From the NCBI GenBank assembly GCA_045616665.1, contig JAZLHE010000085.1, forward strand, positions 4,298-68,297: a stretch of 64,000 nt of DNA. The letters run 5' to 3'. The notes under the pieces are model-generated. The model ran no database searches. It was not told the DNA's origin and saw only the letters and a program-made list of their open reading frames with translations. The translations under genes were made by a program, and so were the position numbers. This document shows positions 7,848-16,746 of the stretch, piece by piece. Positions within the stretch are counted from its first letter, which is position 1; the number at the start of each line of letters is the position of its first letter. The stretch comes from RUG11690 sp045616665 (lineage in GTDB: Bacteria > Bacteroidota > Bacteroidia > Bacteroidales > WCHB1-69).

Positions 7848-8546
7848 ATGAAGAAAAATATCATTCTTATTGTCGTTGCCACGCTTGTGTTGGCATTGGT
7901 CTTTGTTGCGTGCGGACCGAAAAATCCGAAAGCTGTCCAAACTGGTGACTTGCTTTTCGTTGATTTGCAGTTGGATTATACGTTCAAGGATAGTGTGAAC
8001 GGTCATCCTTTCACGATTCATCCAATTCAAGATGGTGAGGAAGTGACTTATATTCACGTGGCTATTTTGGAAGTGGATAAAAACGACAGTCTGTGGATTA
8101 TCGATGCCACTCTTAAGGATAATGTCGCACGTTATCCTTTCTCGACATTCGTGAAGAATTTTAGGCTTAAAGACGGTTTTTATCCACGAATGGAAGTGAT
8201 GCGTCTGAAAAATAATCGCCACGCCGCCGATTTTGTGGAAAATGCGAAGAAACAAATCGGAAAGGCTTATGACGTGGATATGCTTGAAAACAATGGCAAA
8301 CTGTATTGCAGCGAGTTGGTGCGTGTTGCCTACGTTTGGAAAGGGGATACGATCTTAGCCGATCGAATTGTTGATTTCCGGAGTTCTGACGGAACTATTC
8401 CAACCTATTGGACAGAGTTGTTTGAAAAGGTCGGAAAACCGGTTCCTCAAGGAAATCGAGGAATTCTTCCCAATGATCTTATTAAGGATAAAGCATTGGA
8501 ACGCGTGGTGGTGGTAGATGATCCAATGCTGCTGTTTAATCGTTAA
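7848..8546 (+). CDS. YiiX/YebB-like NlpC/P60-type hydrolase, lipoprotein
   Basis: 232 residues. A lipoprotein signal ends at VFVAC. The body follows the permuted papain-like YiiX pattern: GDLLFVDLQ, the histidine strand YIHVAILE, WIIDATL, then the catalytic cysteine in LYCSELVRVAY, which is followed by DFRSSDGTIPTYW. Family members are cysteine hydrolases thought to act on cell-wall peptides or acyl groups in the periplasm; the substrate here is unknown. The next gene starts 3 bp after the stop, so these envelope genes form one operon. Confidence 0.82.
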   Translation: MKKNIILIVVATLVLALVFVACGPKNPKAVQTGDLLFVDLQLDYTFKDSVNGHPFTIHPIQDGEEVTYIHVAILEVDKNDSLWIIDATLKDNVARYPFSTFVKNFRLKDGFYPRMEVMRLKNNRHAADFVENAKKQIGKAYDVDMLENNGKLYCSELVRVAYVWKGDTILADRIVDFRSSDGTIPTYWTELFEKVGKPVPQGNRGILPNDLIKDKALERVVVVDDPMLLFNR

Positions 8547-8549
8547 GCG

Positions 8550-9035
8550 ATGAATAATCAAGTGTTTTTGCGTAATTTACTGATTTTAGCACTGATGTGT
8601 TTGTCAGCAATGCCAAATCTTTTTGCCCAAAATGCGAAGGCAGATCGTATTCTGGGTTTGTATAAAGTCGTCGAACCTGAAACGAAAGAGGTGTCTAAAG
8701 TCCGTGTCACCAAAACGGTCGATGGCAAATATCAAGGTCAGGTGGTGTGGCTGGCTGTTCCTACGATGAAGGACGGCACGCCTAAACGTGATATCTATAA
8801 TCCGGATCCGAAAAAAAGAAATACACCAGGCAATAAAATCGTGTTGATGTGGAATTTTACCTACGATGCGGAAAAGGACAAGTGGGTGGGTGGTCAAATT
8901 TACGATCCTTGCCACGGCAAAACCTACAAGTGTCAATTGAATTTTGAAAATCCACAAAAACTGAAAGTCAGAGGCTATATCGGCACGCCGGCATTGGGGA
9001 AGAGTATGTATTGGGACAAACTGGAGGAAAAGTAG
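8550..9035 (+). CDS. DUF2147 domain-containing exported protein
   Basis: 161 residues. Signal peptide of about 26 residues ending ...MPNLFAQ. The body matches DUF2147: DRILGLYKVVEPETKE, the middle segment NPDPKKRNTPG, GGQIYDPCHGKTYKC and the C-terminal VRGYIG ... YWDKL. These are small periplasmic lipocalin-like proteins of unknown function. It is the last gene of the three-gene envelope group; a terminator hairpin follows at 9108. Confidence 0.88.
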   Translation: MNNQVFLRNLLILALMCLSAMPNLFAQNAKADRILGLYKVVEPETKEVSKVRVTKTVDGKYQGQVVWLAVPTMKDGTPKRDIYNPDPKKRNTPGNKIVLMWNFTYDAEKDKWVGGQIYDPCHGKTYKCQLNFENPQKLKVRGYIGTPALGKSMYWDKLEEK

Positions 9036-9107
9036 TTTTGAGGGTTAAGGGCTTAGGGTTGAGGGCTTAGAATGGCTTTCAACCCGCTTTCAATAGAATA
9101 TTAATAA

Positions 9108-9141
9108 AGGGCTTTGTGCGGTTTCGTGCGAAGCCCTTTTT
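9108..9141 (+). terminator. Rho-independent terminator after the DUF2147 gene
   Basis: AGGGCTTtGtGCG / tGCgaAGCCCT hairpin followed by five T. A second copy of the GCGAAGCCC-T-run tail lies at 9438-9455, inside the repeat-rich spacer. Confidence 0.75.
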
Positions 9142-9179
9142 CAATTTACAATGAAAAATTTACAATGAACAATTGGTGG

Positions 9180-9424
9180 GGATTCCGCTGCGACCGCCTA
9201 TCGTCGGTCTTGCGGAATGGAGCACGCACGTCGTTTGTGAGAGATAATGGACGGCGGAGATTCCGCTGCGCTGCGCTTGCGGAATGGAGGAGGTGCACGG
9301 ATGAAAACAGGATGGGCGGCGGCACACGGAATGAGGTTTATTTACGCTGGTGCCGCCGCCCATTATTATCTTCCCCATCGGTAGGTGTCCACCATTCCGC
9401 AAGGCTGCGAAGCAGTCGAAGCGG
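9180..9424. repeat. Palindromic GATTCCGC...GCGGAATGG repeats
   Basis: Three related elements: 9180-9219 and 9259-9287 each begin GATTCCGCTGCG and end GCGGAATGG, giving a stem of about 8-9 bp with different inner parts; 9392-9424 is an inverse half that recurs base for base as 33 bp at 10661-10693 (core CATTCCGCAAGGCTGCGAAG). The spacer from 9036 to 9857 contains only these, a terminator and AT-rich sequence; I see no gene in it. Confidence 0.7.
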
Positions 9425-9857
9425 CCCCCCAAAAATCAGCGAAGCCCTTTTTTTAAGGGTTAAGGGTAGATGGTTCAGACGTGAAGGCAATTTGGTGATG
9501 AGCGATGGGTGTCACAGCCACCATTGCCGTTCTCGGAGAGAACGTGTCTTCATAACTCCACATCTGGACGCACGAAGTGAAGTCCGTGATGTGGGGTAAC
9601 GCAATGCTTTGGAATCCAAGCTTCTCGGAGAGAAGCCACATCACTGTGTAATGGGTAATTTACAATAGACAATGAACTGAGTGAAGATTCTTCAAATTCG
9701 TAATTTAACTATTAATTACTAATATATAAAATTATAATTTTGTAACTCGTTGATATTGATAGAAATATTTTTTTTGTGTTTGTGCGGATTGATAAACAAA
9801 TTATACTATCTTTGCAGACGAATTAAAACGTTGACTATTACAAGACTAAGTTGAAAA

Positions 9858-10487
9858 ATGGAACCCACAGTTAATCCTATATTGAATCAAGACCCCCACA
9901 AGATGTCGTGGGCGGAGCTGAAAGAATTCATTTCTGCCATCTCAGTCCAAATGCAGGAGACCGACCGACGAATGCAGGAGACCGACCGACGAATCGAAGC
10001 GTCAAGAATAGAAACCGACCGGCAAATGAAGGAAACCGACCGGAAGATCCGGGCGTTGAACGACCAGTTTGTCTCGCAGACGGGCCACATACTGGAAGGG
10101 CTGACGAAGCGCTCGGCCTTGCGGGCACTGCAGAAGGCGGGCTTCAAGGTGGAGCAGAGCTTCAAGGAGATGACCGGTTCGAATAGCGAACTCGGCCTCA
10201 ACATGGAGATAGACCTGCTTTACGCGGATACCACGGAGGCCATCGCGGTGGAGGTCAAGACCCACTGCACCAAGGCCAAGATCAACCACTTCCTGAAGCA
10301 GATGCGCAACTTCAAGCTGCTGTACCCGCGATTTGCGGATATGGATGTCTATGTGGCGATGGCGGCCCTGAATTACACGAAAGAAGCGGAGGCCTACGCC
10401 CGCGAGAAAGGCGTCATCGTCATCCACGTCAGCGACGATGTCTTCACCGTCGAACCCATCGACAGGGAAAAGCTGAAACGGTTCTGA
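9858..10487 (+). CDS. DUF3782-like protein with PD-(D/E)XK nuclease-like domain
   Basis: 209 residues. Residues about 30-70 form a coiled coil from repeated MQETDRR/MKETDRK heptads; two exact 21-bp copies encode the first repeats (9952-9993). The C-terminal half has the nuclease-like pattern EIDLLYAD ... AIAVEVKT (an acidic residue, then E-V-K), followed by LKQMRNFKLLYPRFAD. Such proteins are common as duplicated families in Bacteroidetes and cyanobacteria; no activity is established that I know of. GC content appears higher than in the neighbours and the gene is bracketed by repeats on both sides, which suggests recent arrival. Confidence 0.75.
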   Translation: MEPTVNPILNQDPHKMSWAELKEFISAISVQMQETDRRMQETDRRIEASRIETDRQMKETDRKIRALNDQFVSQTGHILEGLTKRSALRALQKAGFKVEQSFKEMTGSNSELGLNMEIDLLYADTTEAIAVEVKTHCTKAKINHFLKQMRNFKLLYPRFADMDVYVAMAALNYTKEAEAYAREKGVIVIHVSDDVFTVEPIDREKLKRF

Positions 10488-10538
10488 TTGGACCGTCATG
10501 GCGGGGTGGTTATGTCGGCTATCCCCTCAACCCTATAC

Positions 10539-10568
10539 TGTAGAGACGTGGCGCGCCGCGTCTCTACA
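10539..10568. repeat. TGTAGAGACG palindrome (REP-like)
   Basis: 30-bp palindrome with one mismatch, arms TGTAGAGACG / CGTCTCTACA. The arms are identical to those of the elements around the RAYT transposase at 37-38 kb, but the inner bases differ (GGCGCGCC instead of AAAATTTT). Right-arm fragments (GTTTCTGCACC, GCGTCTCTACA) follow up to 10612. Confidence 0.75.
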
Positions 10569-10660
10569 CCTTCGCGTTCGGCGTTTCTGCACCTTCGCAC
10601 ACAGCGTCTCTACAAATTGTGCTTTCATCGCCCATTTTGTTTTTGTCCAGGCGGCAGTCG

Positions 10661-10770
10661 CCATTCCGCAAGGCTGCGAAGCAGTCGAAGCGGAATCTCC
10701 GCAAGATGCAGCGGGATAATCCTGAAAAATAATATCATACAAGACTAAACGAGTTAATTCCGATAAAAAA
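10661..10770 (+). repeat. Repeat cluster upstream of the pepD terminator
   Basis: 10661-10693 is the 33-bp direct copy of 9392-9424. 10701-10730 and 10739-10770 are two further copies of the ACAAGACTAAACGGGATAAT/TCCGATAAAAA family, the first degenerate. Nothing in 10488-10812 appears to code. Confidence 0.6.
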
Positions 10771-10792
10771 AAGCGGTGGAGCAATCCACCGC
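10765..10792 (-). terminator. Rho-independent terminator of pepD
   Basis: 8-bp stem GCGGTGGA / TCCACCGC with loop GCAA; on the minus strand it is followed by an eight-T run. It lies about 20 bp past the pepD stop. Confidence 0.88.
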
Positions 10793-10812
10793 TTTTCAGT
10801 TTTAAGACTTCC

Positions 10813-12261
10813 TTATTTTAAGATTCTCATAAATTCAACAGTCAAATCCCAGCACATCTTGACGGTTTTGATTTCGAGTTTTTCGTCTGGAGAGTGAACA
10901 CCGCGAAGGGTGGGGCCGAAGGAAACCATATCCAGTCCCGGATATTTTTCGGAGAAGAGGCCGCATTCCAAGCCGGCATGGATGGCCAATACCTGAGGTT
11001 CTTTGTTGAAGATGTTCTTGTAGGCACTTACCAAGACCTTCAGAACTTCTGAATCAGGGTTGGGTGTCCATCCTGGATAGCCGTCACCGCTGGTTACATC
11101 GCTGGCACCGGTGCCGCAGAAAGTGGCGGTTACATAATCAACGGCGTCCTGCTTCTTGGATTCCACAGAGCTTCGCTGGCTGGTGGTGACGATGATCTTT
11201 TCACCTTCGATTTTAACGGAAGCCAGGTTGGTGGAGGTTTCAACGAAATCCTTGATATTTTGCGACATAGCCAGAACTCCGTGAGGACAAGCATAGAGGC
11301 AGTTCATCAAATCGACTTGAAGCAGTTCGTCCAACACTTTGTCAGGCATAGCGGCTCCTTCAAAGACGACTTCCACGCCAGGATCGGTGACAAGGTATTC
11401 GTTTTTGTAGGTGTCGTTCATTTTCTTTAAATATGCTTCAAAGTCGTTGGCGTATTTCTTGTCAAAGACAACGACGGCATAACCTTCACGGGCGATGGCA
11501 TTACGCAGGTTGCCGGCTTTGATGTCGGCGATTCGGAGACCGTATTCCTGATAGCAATTCCATAAGAGACGGTTGAGAAGTTTAACGGCATTGCCGCGTC
11601 CTTTGTTGATGTCGTCGCCGGAGTGACCGCCCTGCAGACCTTTTACCGTAACTTGGTAGGCAACGGAGTTCTTGTCGATTTCGCTGTCCCATTCGCAGTC
11701 GAAGGTGGCCACGGTGTCTTTACCGCCCGCACAGCCGATGAAGAACTGGCCTTCGTCTTCAGAATCGAGGTTGAGCAGCATTTTGCCTTTCATAAAGCCG
11801 GGTTCGAGGGCGAAAGCACCAGTCAAACCAGTTTCTTCGTCCACGGTAAACAGGCATTCAACAGGACCGTGTTCGATGTCGTTGGAAGCCAATATGGCCA
11901 AAGCCATAGCCATACCAATACCGTCGTCGGCGCCGAGCGTGGTACCTTTGGCCTTCATCCATTCTCCGTCAACGTAAGTCTGAATGGCGTCTTTGTCAAA
12001 ATCAAATTTGGTGTCGTTGTTTTTTTCACAAACCATATCCATGTGGGATTGGAAAATGATTGGAGTTACGTTTTCCTTGCCTTTGGTGGCTGGCTTGCTG
12101 ATGAGCACGTTGCCGCTCTTGTCGCGTTTGGTTTCTAAACCGAGTTTCTTGCCGGTTTCTAGCAACCAGGCGGATATTTTTTCTTCCTTTTTGGAAGGAC
12201 GTGGAACTTTGCAGATTTCTTCAAAGTAATCAAAAACAATTTTAGGTTCTAATGTGGCCAT
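10813..12261 (-). CDS. pepD: Aminoacyl-histidine dipeptidase (Xaa-His dipeptidase)
   Basis: 482 residues, the standard length of PepD in the M20 metallopeptidase family. Metal-site motifs are present: FQSHMDMV, the aspartate in LGADDGIGMA, the catalytic glutamate in DEETGLTGA, and a late AIHAGLECG. The N-terminus starts MATLEPKIVFDYFEEICKVPRPSKKEE, typical of the cytosolic enzyme. It hydrolyses Xaa-His and related dipeptides with two zinc ions. It is monocistronic with its own terminator. Confidence 0.96.
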   Translation of the reverse strand: MATLEPKIVFDYFEEICKVPRPSKKEEKISAWLLETGKKLGLETKRDKSGNVLISKPATKGKENVTPIIFQSHMDMVCEKNNDTKFDFDKDAIQTYVDGEWMKAKGTTLGADDGIGMAMALAILASNDIEHGPVECLFTVDEETGLTGAFALEPGFMKGKMLLNLDSEDEGQFFIGCAGGKDTVATFDCEWDSEIDKNSVAYQVTVKGLQGGHSGDDINKGRGNAVKLLNRLLWNCYQEYGLRIADIKAGNLRNAIAREGYAVVVFDKKYANDFEAYLKKMNDTYKNEYLVTDPGVEVVFEGAAMPDKVLDELLQVDLMNCLYACPHGVLAMSQNIKDFVETSTNLASVKIEGEKIIVTTSQRSSVESKKQDAVDYVTATFCGTGASDVTSGDGYPGWTPNPDSEVLKVLVSAYKNIFNKEPQVLAIHAGLECGLFSEKYPGLDMVSFGPTLRGVHSPDEKLEIKTVKMCWDLTVEFMRILK

Positions 12262-12377
12262 AATTTTTTATTTTGAATTAATACGTTATTTTAAGCAGCT
12301 GTATATTTCTTTAAAAGTATGATTTTGTCCAAATAAGATGAATTTTTCGTGATTATTTGGAAAATGTGATATTCGTC

Positions 12378-13118
12378 TTATTTAACATAGTAGGTCAGTC
12401 TCATATTGATGCTGGCGCGTTTTTGTTTCGACGAGGTGTTGAAAGTACCGCCCCAGGAATAGTCTTCGGAGCTGGAGTTGGGAGCAGTGATCTGGAAGAC
12501 ACCCATATTGGCCGTTTTGAGGGCGCTAAGGTGCGAACCGGCGTTTTGGGCAATGGTTTCGGCACGGTGACGTGCGTCTTTCGTGGCAGTGGCCAGCATC
12601 TCTATCTTTAAGTCTGCCAATTTGGTATAATAGTAAGACACGTCATTGCGCTCGATTTGAATGCCCTGGTCAAAGAGTTCGGTGATTTCGCGTGAAATTT
12701 TTTCCACCTTATTTACTTCCTTTGATTCAATGCGGATGTTTTGGGTAAGCACATAGCCCTTGAAAGCCTGAAAACTTTGGCGGGCACTTTCGTTCCATTC
12801 CCATTGGTTGTCGGCATAACTGGTAATGGCCTTGAAATCAATGTCTTTTTCTGTCAATCCTTTTTGAACTAGGTAGTCCTTGACGACCTCGTTGTTCGTT
12901 TTGATGGTGCTGTAAGCGTCTTTCATATTCATATTGCGCACCTCAATGCTGAGGTCCCAAACGATGAGGTCTGATTCAAAGTCCTTTTCGGCCAATCCCA
13001 CCACGGAGACGGTCTTTTCGTGACCTTTGGTTTTATAGAAGTAATGGCCTGCCAGGGCAACGGACCCAACGATGGCGGCACTGGCGATGAGGGTAATGAT
13101 TAAACTTGTCTTTTTCAT
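12378..13118 (-). CDS. SIMPL domain-containing protein (DUF541)
   Basis: 246 residues with an N-terminal signal or membrane anchor (residues about 5-27, SLIITLIASAAIVGSVALAGHYF). The body follows the SIMPL pattern: VSVVGLAEKDFESDLIVWDLSIEVR, a middle RIESKEVNKVEKISREITEL, then the AR-x-RAETIAQ helix. Such periplasmic proteins are widespread; the domain was named from a mouse signalling protein and the bacterial role is unclear. It ends 116 bp from the divergent pepD start region. Confidence 0.88.
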   Translation of the reverse strand: MKKTSLIITLIASAAIVGSVALAGHYFYKTKGHEKTVSVVGLAEKDFESDLIVWDLSIEVRNMNMKDAYSTIKTNNEVVKDYLVQKGLTEKDIDFKAITSYADNQWEWNESARQSFQAFKGYVLTQNIRIESKEVNKVEKISREITELFDQGIQIERNDVSYYYTKLADLKIEMLATATKDARHRAETIAQNAGSHLSALKTANMGVFQITAPNSSSEDYSWGGTFNTSSKQKRASINMRLTYYVK

Positions 13119-13174
13119 TATGTGAATATTTTTTGCTATGCAAAGATACGAATTTATTTTAATAATGTGAAATC

Positions 13175-13264
13175 TTTTCGGAATTATCCCTTTCCGTCTT
13201 GCAAAGTTGACAGTTTTATGAATACTTTACGCTACTTTTCTCTTGATAGAAAAGTAGCGTAAAG
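13175..13264 (-). repeat. Short repeat copy plus strong hairpin
   Basis: 13175-13202 is an inverted copy of the GGGATAATTCCG repeat family. 13225-13264 is a hairpin with a perfect 17-bp stem (arm CTTTACGCTACTTTTCT, loop CTTGAT). A related hairpin with compensating stem changes lies at 51711-51752. Confidence 0.7.
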
Positions 13265-13318
13265 TTCAAGCCGATATCAATGACACCATCCATTCACAGC
13301 CTGTGCTGCACCGGATGA

Positions 13319-14095
13319 TTATTTGCTGAGTATAAATGCTCCCTTTTGATCTAAAAAGAAGTAGTTGTTGTGGTAAACCAACGCTTGCTTGGTGCCTTCC
13401 GGAATGTTGCCGACGACGTTTCCTTCCAACTGCTTGTAATTGTAGCTTCTGAGTTGCCCTTCCTTGATATAGTAGATGACATCTCCAACGATTTGCACCG
13501 GAAATTCGCTGGTCACGACAATATTCTTCTCAAATGTGCCAAAGTCGTCAAAAAAGAAAGAGCCCTGTTCCTTGTCCTGCATCACAATCATTTTTTCGTT
13601 GACATCAAACAACTGGAAAGGATGGAAATCTTCAAAGTTGTTGTGAATTTTTTCTTTTACGTTAAAATAAAGATCCATAATGATCAAATCACTGTTGATT
13701 TCATCGTAAAGAATGATGTTGTTCTTGGTGGAATAGGTGGCTAAGGATATCGTACTCAATCCTTTGGAAAACAAGTCGATTTGGTCGCCAATGGGAGCGA
13801 AATGGTCGTCTAAGAAAAGGATGGTTCCGGCATCTTCGTAAAAAAGCATAATCTTGAGCGGGTTGTCGGCATCAACCGAGGCGATGTGTCCCAGCATATT
13901 GTTCGTGTAGCTGCTTAAAAGCCGGCCGTCAGAGGCATACTTATATAAGGTGGCGTCTTGAATCAGGTATAAATTGCCTTGCGAATCTATCGTTATGCTT
14001 TCTGCCTGTCGGTCGATGACGACCTGGGCCTTGACTTGAGAATGGAGTGTGCATAAGCAGAAGGCAATGAAAAGAACGGAAAATAGGTGTTTCAT
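13319..14095 (-). CDS. Hypothetical exported protein, propeller-like
   Basis: 258 residues from the ATG at 14095, chosen because it gives a clean signal peptide (MKHLFSVLFIAFCLCTLHSQVKAQ); an in-frame ATG three codons upstream is possible. The mature part is built of repeated short beta units such as ESITIDSQGNLYLIQDATLYKY and IVGDVIYYIKEGQLRSY, which suggests a beta-propeller. I do not recognise a named family. It lies 35 bp downstream of the transglutaminase-like gene on the same strand, so it is probably the last gene of the cutC operon. Confidence 0.75.
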   Translation of the reverse strand: MKHLFSVLFIAFCLCTLHSQVKAQVVIDRQAESITIDSQGNLYLIQDATLYKYASDGRLLSSYTNNMLGHIASVDADNPLKIMLFYEDAGTILFLDDHFAPIGDQIDLFSKGLSTISLATYSTKNNIILYDEINSDLIIMDLYFNVKEKIHNNFEDFHPFQLFDVNEKMIVMQDKEQGSFFFDDFGTFEKNIVVTSEFPVQIVGDVIYYIKEGQLRSYNYKQLEGNVVGNIPEGTKQALVYHNNYFFLDQKGAFILSK

Positions 14096-14139
14096 TGTGA
14101 ACAATATTTTTTAATTAGACGACATTTGGTTTGCAAAGT

Positions 14140-16743
14140 TTAACGGGTGAGAAGGATTTGACCTGCCGTGCCAATGTGATAACCTTCGCTTTTGTAGATT
14201 ACTTCGCCTTGGTTGTTGAGCAATAGTACCAAGGGAAAGTCGTCATTGAAGTTGGATTTGATGGAGCTTAAGGCGTTTTTGAGCCACAAACCTCCATTAT
14301 CGACAAAAAGTGAGCTTTGTTTGGGAAGTTTCCACGCGTCGAAGTTGAAATCGGGCGCATATTTGCCATCGGCAACGACGAAGACGATTTGGCAGTCCCG
14401 TTTTTCAAATTCCCGGGCGTGAACAGCGATGTCTTTCAAGAGATGTTTGGTCGGTTCGCGTGTCGGATCGATGAAGCAGAGAAGCATTTCTTTGTCGTTC
14501 AGCAAATCATACACTTTCGTTTCATTATTATTCTGCTTGATGGAATATTGAAGGTCGATTTTGCCGTAATCGATTTTTTCTTCGTCTAAATTTCTGATAA
14601 TTAATTTTTTGTGCGTGATGCTGTCGGCTTTGACCGTGAAAAATTCCAAGCGGGATAGTGCCGTTCCATCGGTGTACCGGTTACCGGTCGAGAGCATATA
14701 GTAGCCGGCTTCCAATTCCAAGGTAATTGGAAATTGTTCGACTCGAGGATCGTTTTCGTAGTCAAAAGTGACGAAATCTCCGTTTTCATATTTGGCAAGG
14801 GTGAAATGGGTCCAATACACGGGTTTGAGCCAGTCTAGTTGGCTGTATTCAATGACGAGGGTGCCGATGGTTGGTGTCGGCTCGTTTTCGGCAAAATTGA
14901 CAATCTGCCAATTCCCGTTTTCGTAGGCGAACAGTTGCTCGGTGGCATTGTCCATATAGGCAGGAATGTTCAGACTGCGGCAGGCGGCCACGAAAAAAAT
15001 GTCGCGAGAGTGCTGATCGGCACGGCGGAGTTCGTAAACACCTTGTGGACTGATCGGACAGTTGAAATAGTTGCCTTCATTGTCGATTACGATTTGTTGG
15101 AGAATCCATCGCTTGATATTTTCCACGGATGGATTGTTCCCCAAATCTTGGCACAGTTGCCGTTGGAGGAACGGTCGCCACGGACGAAGACCTTCGTTGG
15201 CGATGCGGGGCGAAATGATGCCTTTCACGTAAATGTCAAAAGGATAGTCCGTCGTGCTGTCATAGCGGGTGATGTGCTGTTCGAGGATGTTTGCGGAAAA
15301 GTCTCGTAAATCTTTGTCGGATAAGGAATTTAATAATTCAAACAGGTGAAATCCGTTTTCTTTTTGTTTGTGTTGATTTAAGAAGTTAATTAATTCAGCG
15401 TAATTGCCTTCGCTTTTCTTTAACAACATTCCGATTTGTTCCTGACTGAGGTTGTCGTTGTGGATTTCGGCGGCATCGGTTTCGGTTTTGAAAGTGGCCA
15501 AATAGGCGTTTCTAATCGAATCTTCGTATTGGAGTCGTTGGCTGTTGCGGACTGCCTTTTCTGCCGATGCGGTGACGACCTGGCTGTTGCCAGTGGGGGG
15601 GACGATGGTAAGCAGTTCGGTGTATGCTTCACCTTTGCTGCGACTAAGTGTCAATGTTAGAGAGTCTTGCAGGCGGACATCCATTTTGGCATAATTGTAA
15701 TGCTGTCCGTCTGTGGCCCAAATGAGCAGGTCGCCTAAACCGGTAGTGAGGCAGGTTCGTCCATCTTGATCTGTTTGTCGGGTGGCGATGGGGTAATATT
15801 CTGAGTAGTTGTATAGTTTGAATTGTACGGTTGCGTTTTCAACGGCTTTCCCTTGTGTGTCGTTGACGCGAATGCGGATGTTTTTGTGTTCGGCATAATT
15901 GGAAAGCATATTGATGCGAGAGAAGAGGTTGGTGGCGTGGGTGACTTCTTCGTCGCCGGTATATTTTCCGAAGGCGTTGGAATGCACCATCATAGTTCGG
16001 GTGCTGGGAAATGCGAACCAGCCCATATTGAGTTCGGGATCGGGTTCGCAGGCGCCCAAAAAGTACCATTTGCCGTCCACCCAGACTTCCACCCAGGCGT
16101 GGTTGTCGTCGCAGTGAGCCCAGCGGGGTGTGTAGCATTGTCGTGCCGGAATGCCTACGGATCGCAGGGCTGTCACGGTGAAGGTTGATTCTTCGCCGCA
16201 GCGTCCCAAGGCGGTGCGAACTGTGGCGAGTGGGGCAGAGGTGCGGATGTCTGAAGGACGATAGGCCACTTTTTCGTGGCACCAATGGTTTACTTCAAGG
16301 GCTGCTTCGTACATCGACAGGTTTTCGATGCGAGGTTTAAGTTCTTCATAGAAAACCATACGGGCAGAATCCAGATTCTCGTTGTTTACACGATAAACCA
16401 AGACGAAATGTCTGAAGACCTCTTCGGGTATTTGTTTGCCCCAACTGAAAGTTTCTCTGGCGTTCAAGGCGGTACGGACTTGTTTTAGGAAGAATTCCCC
16501 GTTATAATCCGCTAGGTCGCTGAGGGGCATATAGGCATAAAGAAATTCGAGGGCTTCCTTTTCTTCGCAACTCAAGTCTTGCTGAAATACGTTGAAGAGT
16601 GCCTCGGAACGGTTGGAAGCTAGTTCCTTACGTTGAAGGAAGTCTTCGTGTACTTGTTTCCGGTAATTTTTGTCGCTGATGAAATGCTTTTGACAGCCGG
16701 CGATGAGGACAAGCAATATGCTCAAAATGAAAAGTCTTTTCAT
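14140..16743 (-). CDS. Transglutaminase-like lipoprotein with C-terminal thioredoxin-like region
   Basis: 867 residues. The signal ends at the lipobox VLIAGC, so it is a lipoprotein. Around residues 180-240 the transglutaminase-like triad is visible: Cys in LGRCGEEST, His in NHAWVEVWVDGKWY, and an acidic residue in GACEPDPEL. This is followed by an Ig-like or carboxypeptidase-regulatory-like section (NATVQFKLYNYSEYYPI), a second degenerate cysteine-protease-like region (GVYELRRADQHSRDIFFVAACRSLNIPA), and a C-terminal thioredoxin-like part (LLCFIDPTREPTKHLLKDIA). It probably acts on proteins or peptides at the cell envelope. cutC precedes it by 3 bp. Confidence 0.85.
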   Translation of the reverse strand: MKRLFILSILLVLIAGCQKHFISDKNYRKQVHEDFLQRKELASNRSEALFNVFQQDLSCEEKEALEFLYAYMPLSDLADYNGEFFLKQVRTALNARETFSWGKQIPEEVFRHFVLVYRVNNENLDSARMVFYEELKPRIENLSMYEAALEVNHWCHEKVAYRPSDIRTSAPLATVRTALGRCGEESTFTVTALRSVGIPARQCYTPRWAHCDDNHAWVEVWVDGKWYFLGACEPDPELNMGWFAFPSTRTMMVHSNAFGKYTGDEEVTHATNLFSRINMLSNYAEHKNIRIRVNDTQGKAVENATVQFKLYNYSEYYPIATRQTDQDGRTCLTTGLGDLLIWATDGQHYNYAKMDVRLQDSLTLTLSRSKGEAYTELLTIVPPTGNSQVVTASAEKAVRNSQRLQYEDSIRNAYLATFKTETDAAEIHNDNLSQEQIGMLLKKSEGNYAELINFLNQHKQKENGFHLFELLNSLSDKDLRDFSANILEQHITRYDSTTDYPFDIYVKGIISPRIANEGLRPWRPFLQRQLCQDLGNNPSVENIKRWILQQIVIDNEGNYFNCPISPQGVYELRRADQHSRDIFFVAACRSLNIPAYMDNATEQLFAYENGNWQIVNFAENEPTPTIGTLVIEYSQLDWLKPVYWTHFTLAKYENGDFVTFDYENDPRVEQFPITLELEAGYYMLSTGNRYTDGTALSRLEFFTVKADSITHKKLIIRNLDEEKIDYGKIDLQYSIKQNNNETKVYDLLNDKEMLLCFIDPTREPTKHLLKDIAVHAREFEKRDCQIVFVVADGKYAPDFNFDAWKLPKQSSLFVDNGGLWLKNALSSIKSNFNDDFPLVLLLNNQGEVIYKSEGYHIGTAGQILLTR

Positions 16744-16746
16744 AAT

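Noticed and set aside
9940..10130. Alternative-frame Arg-rich proteins over the DUF3782 repeat
   Set aside because: They arise from the 21-bp repeats read in other frames and have no family resemblance.
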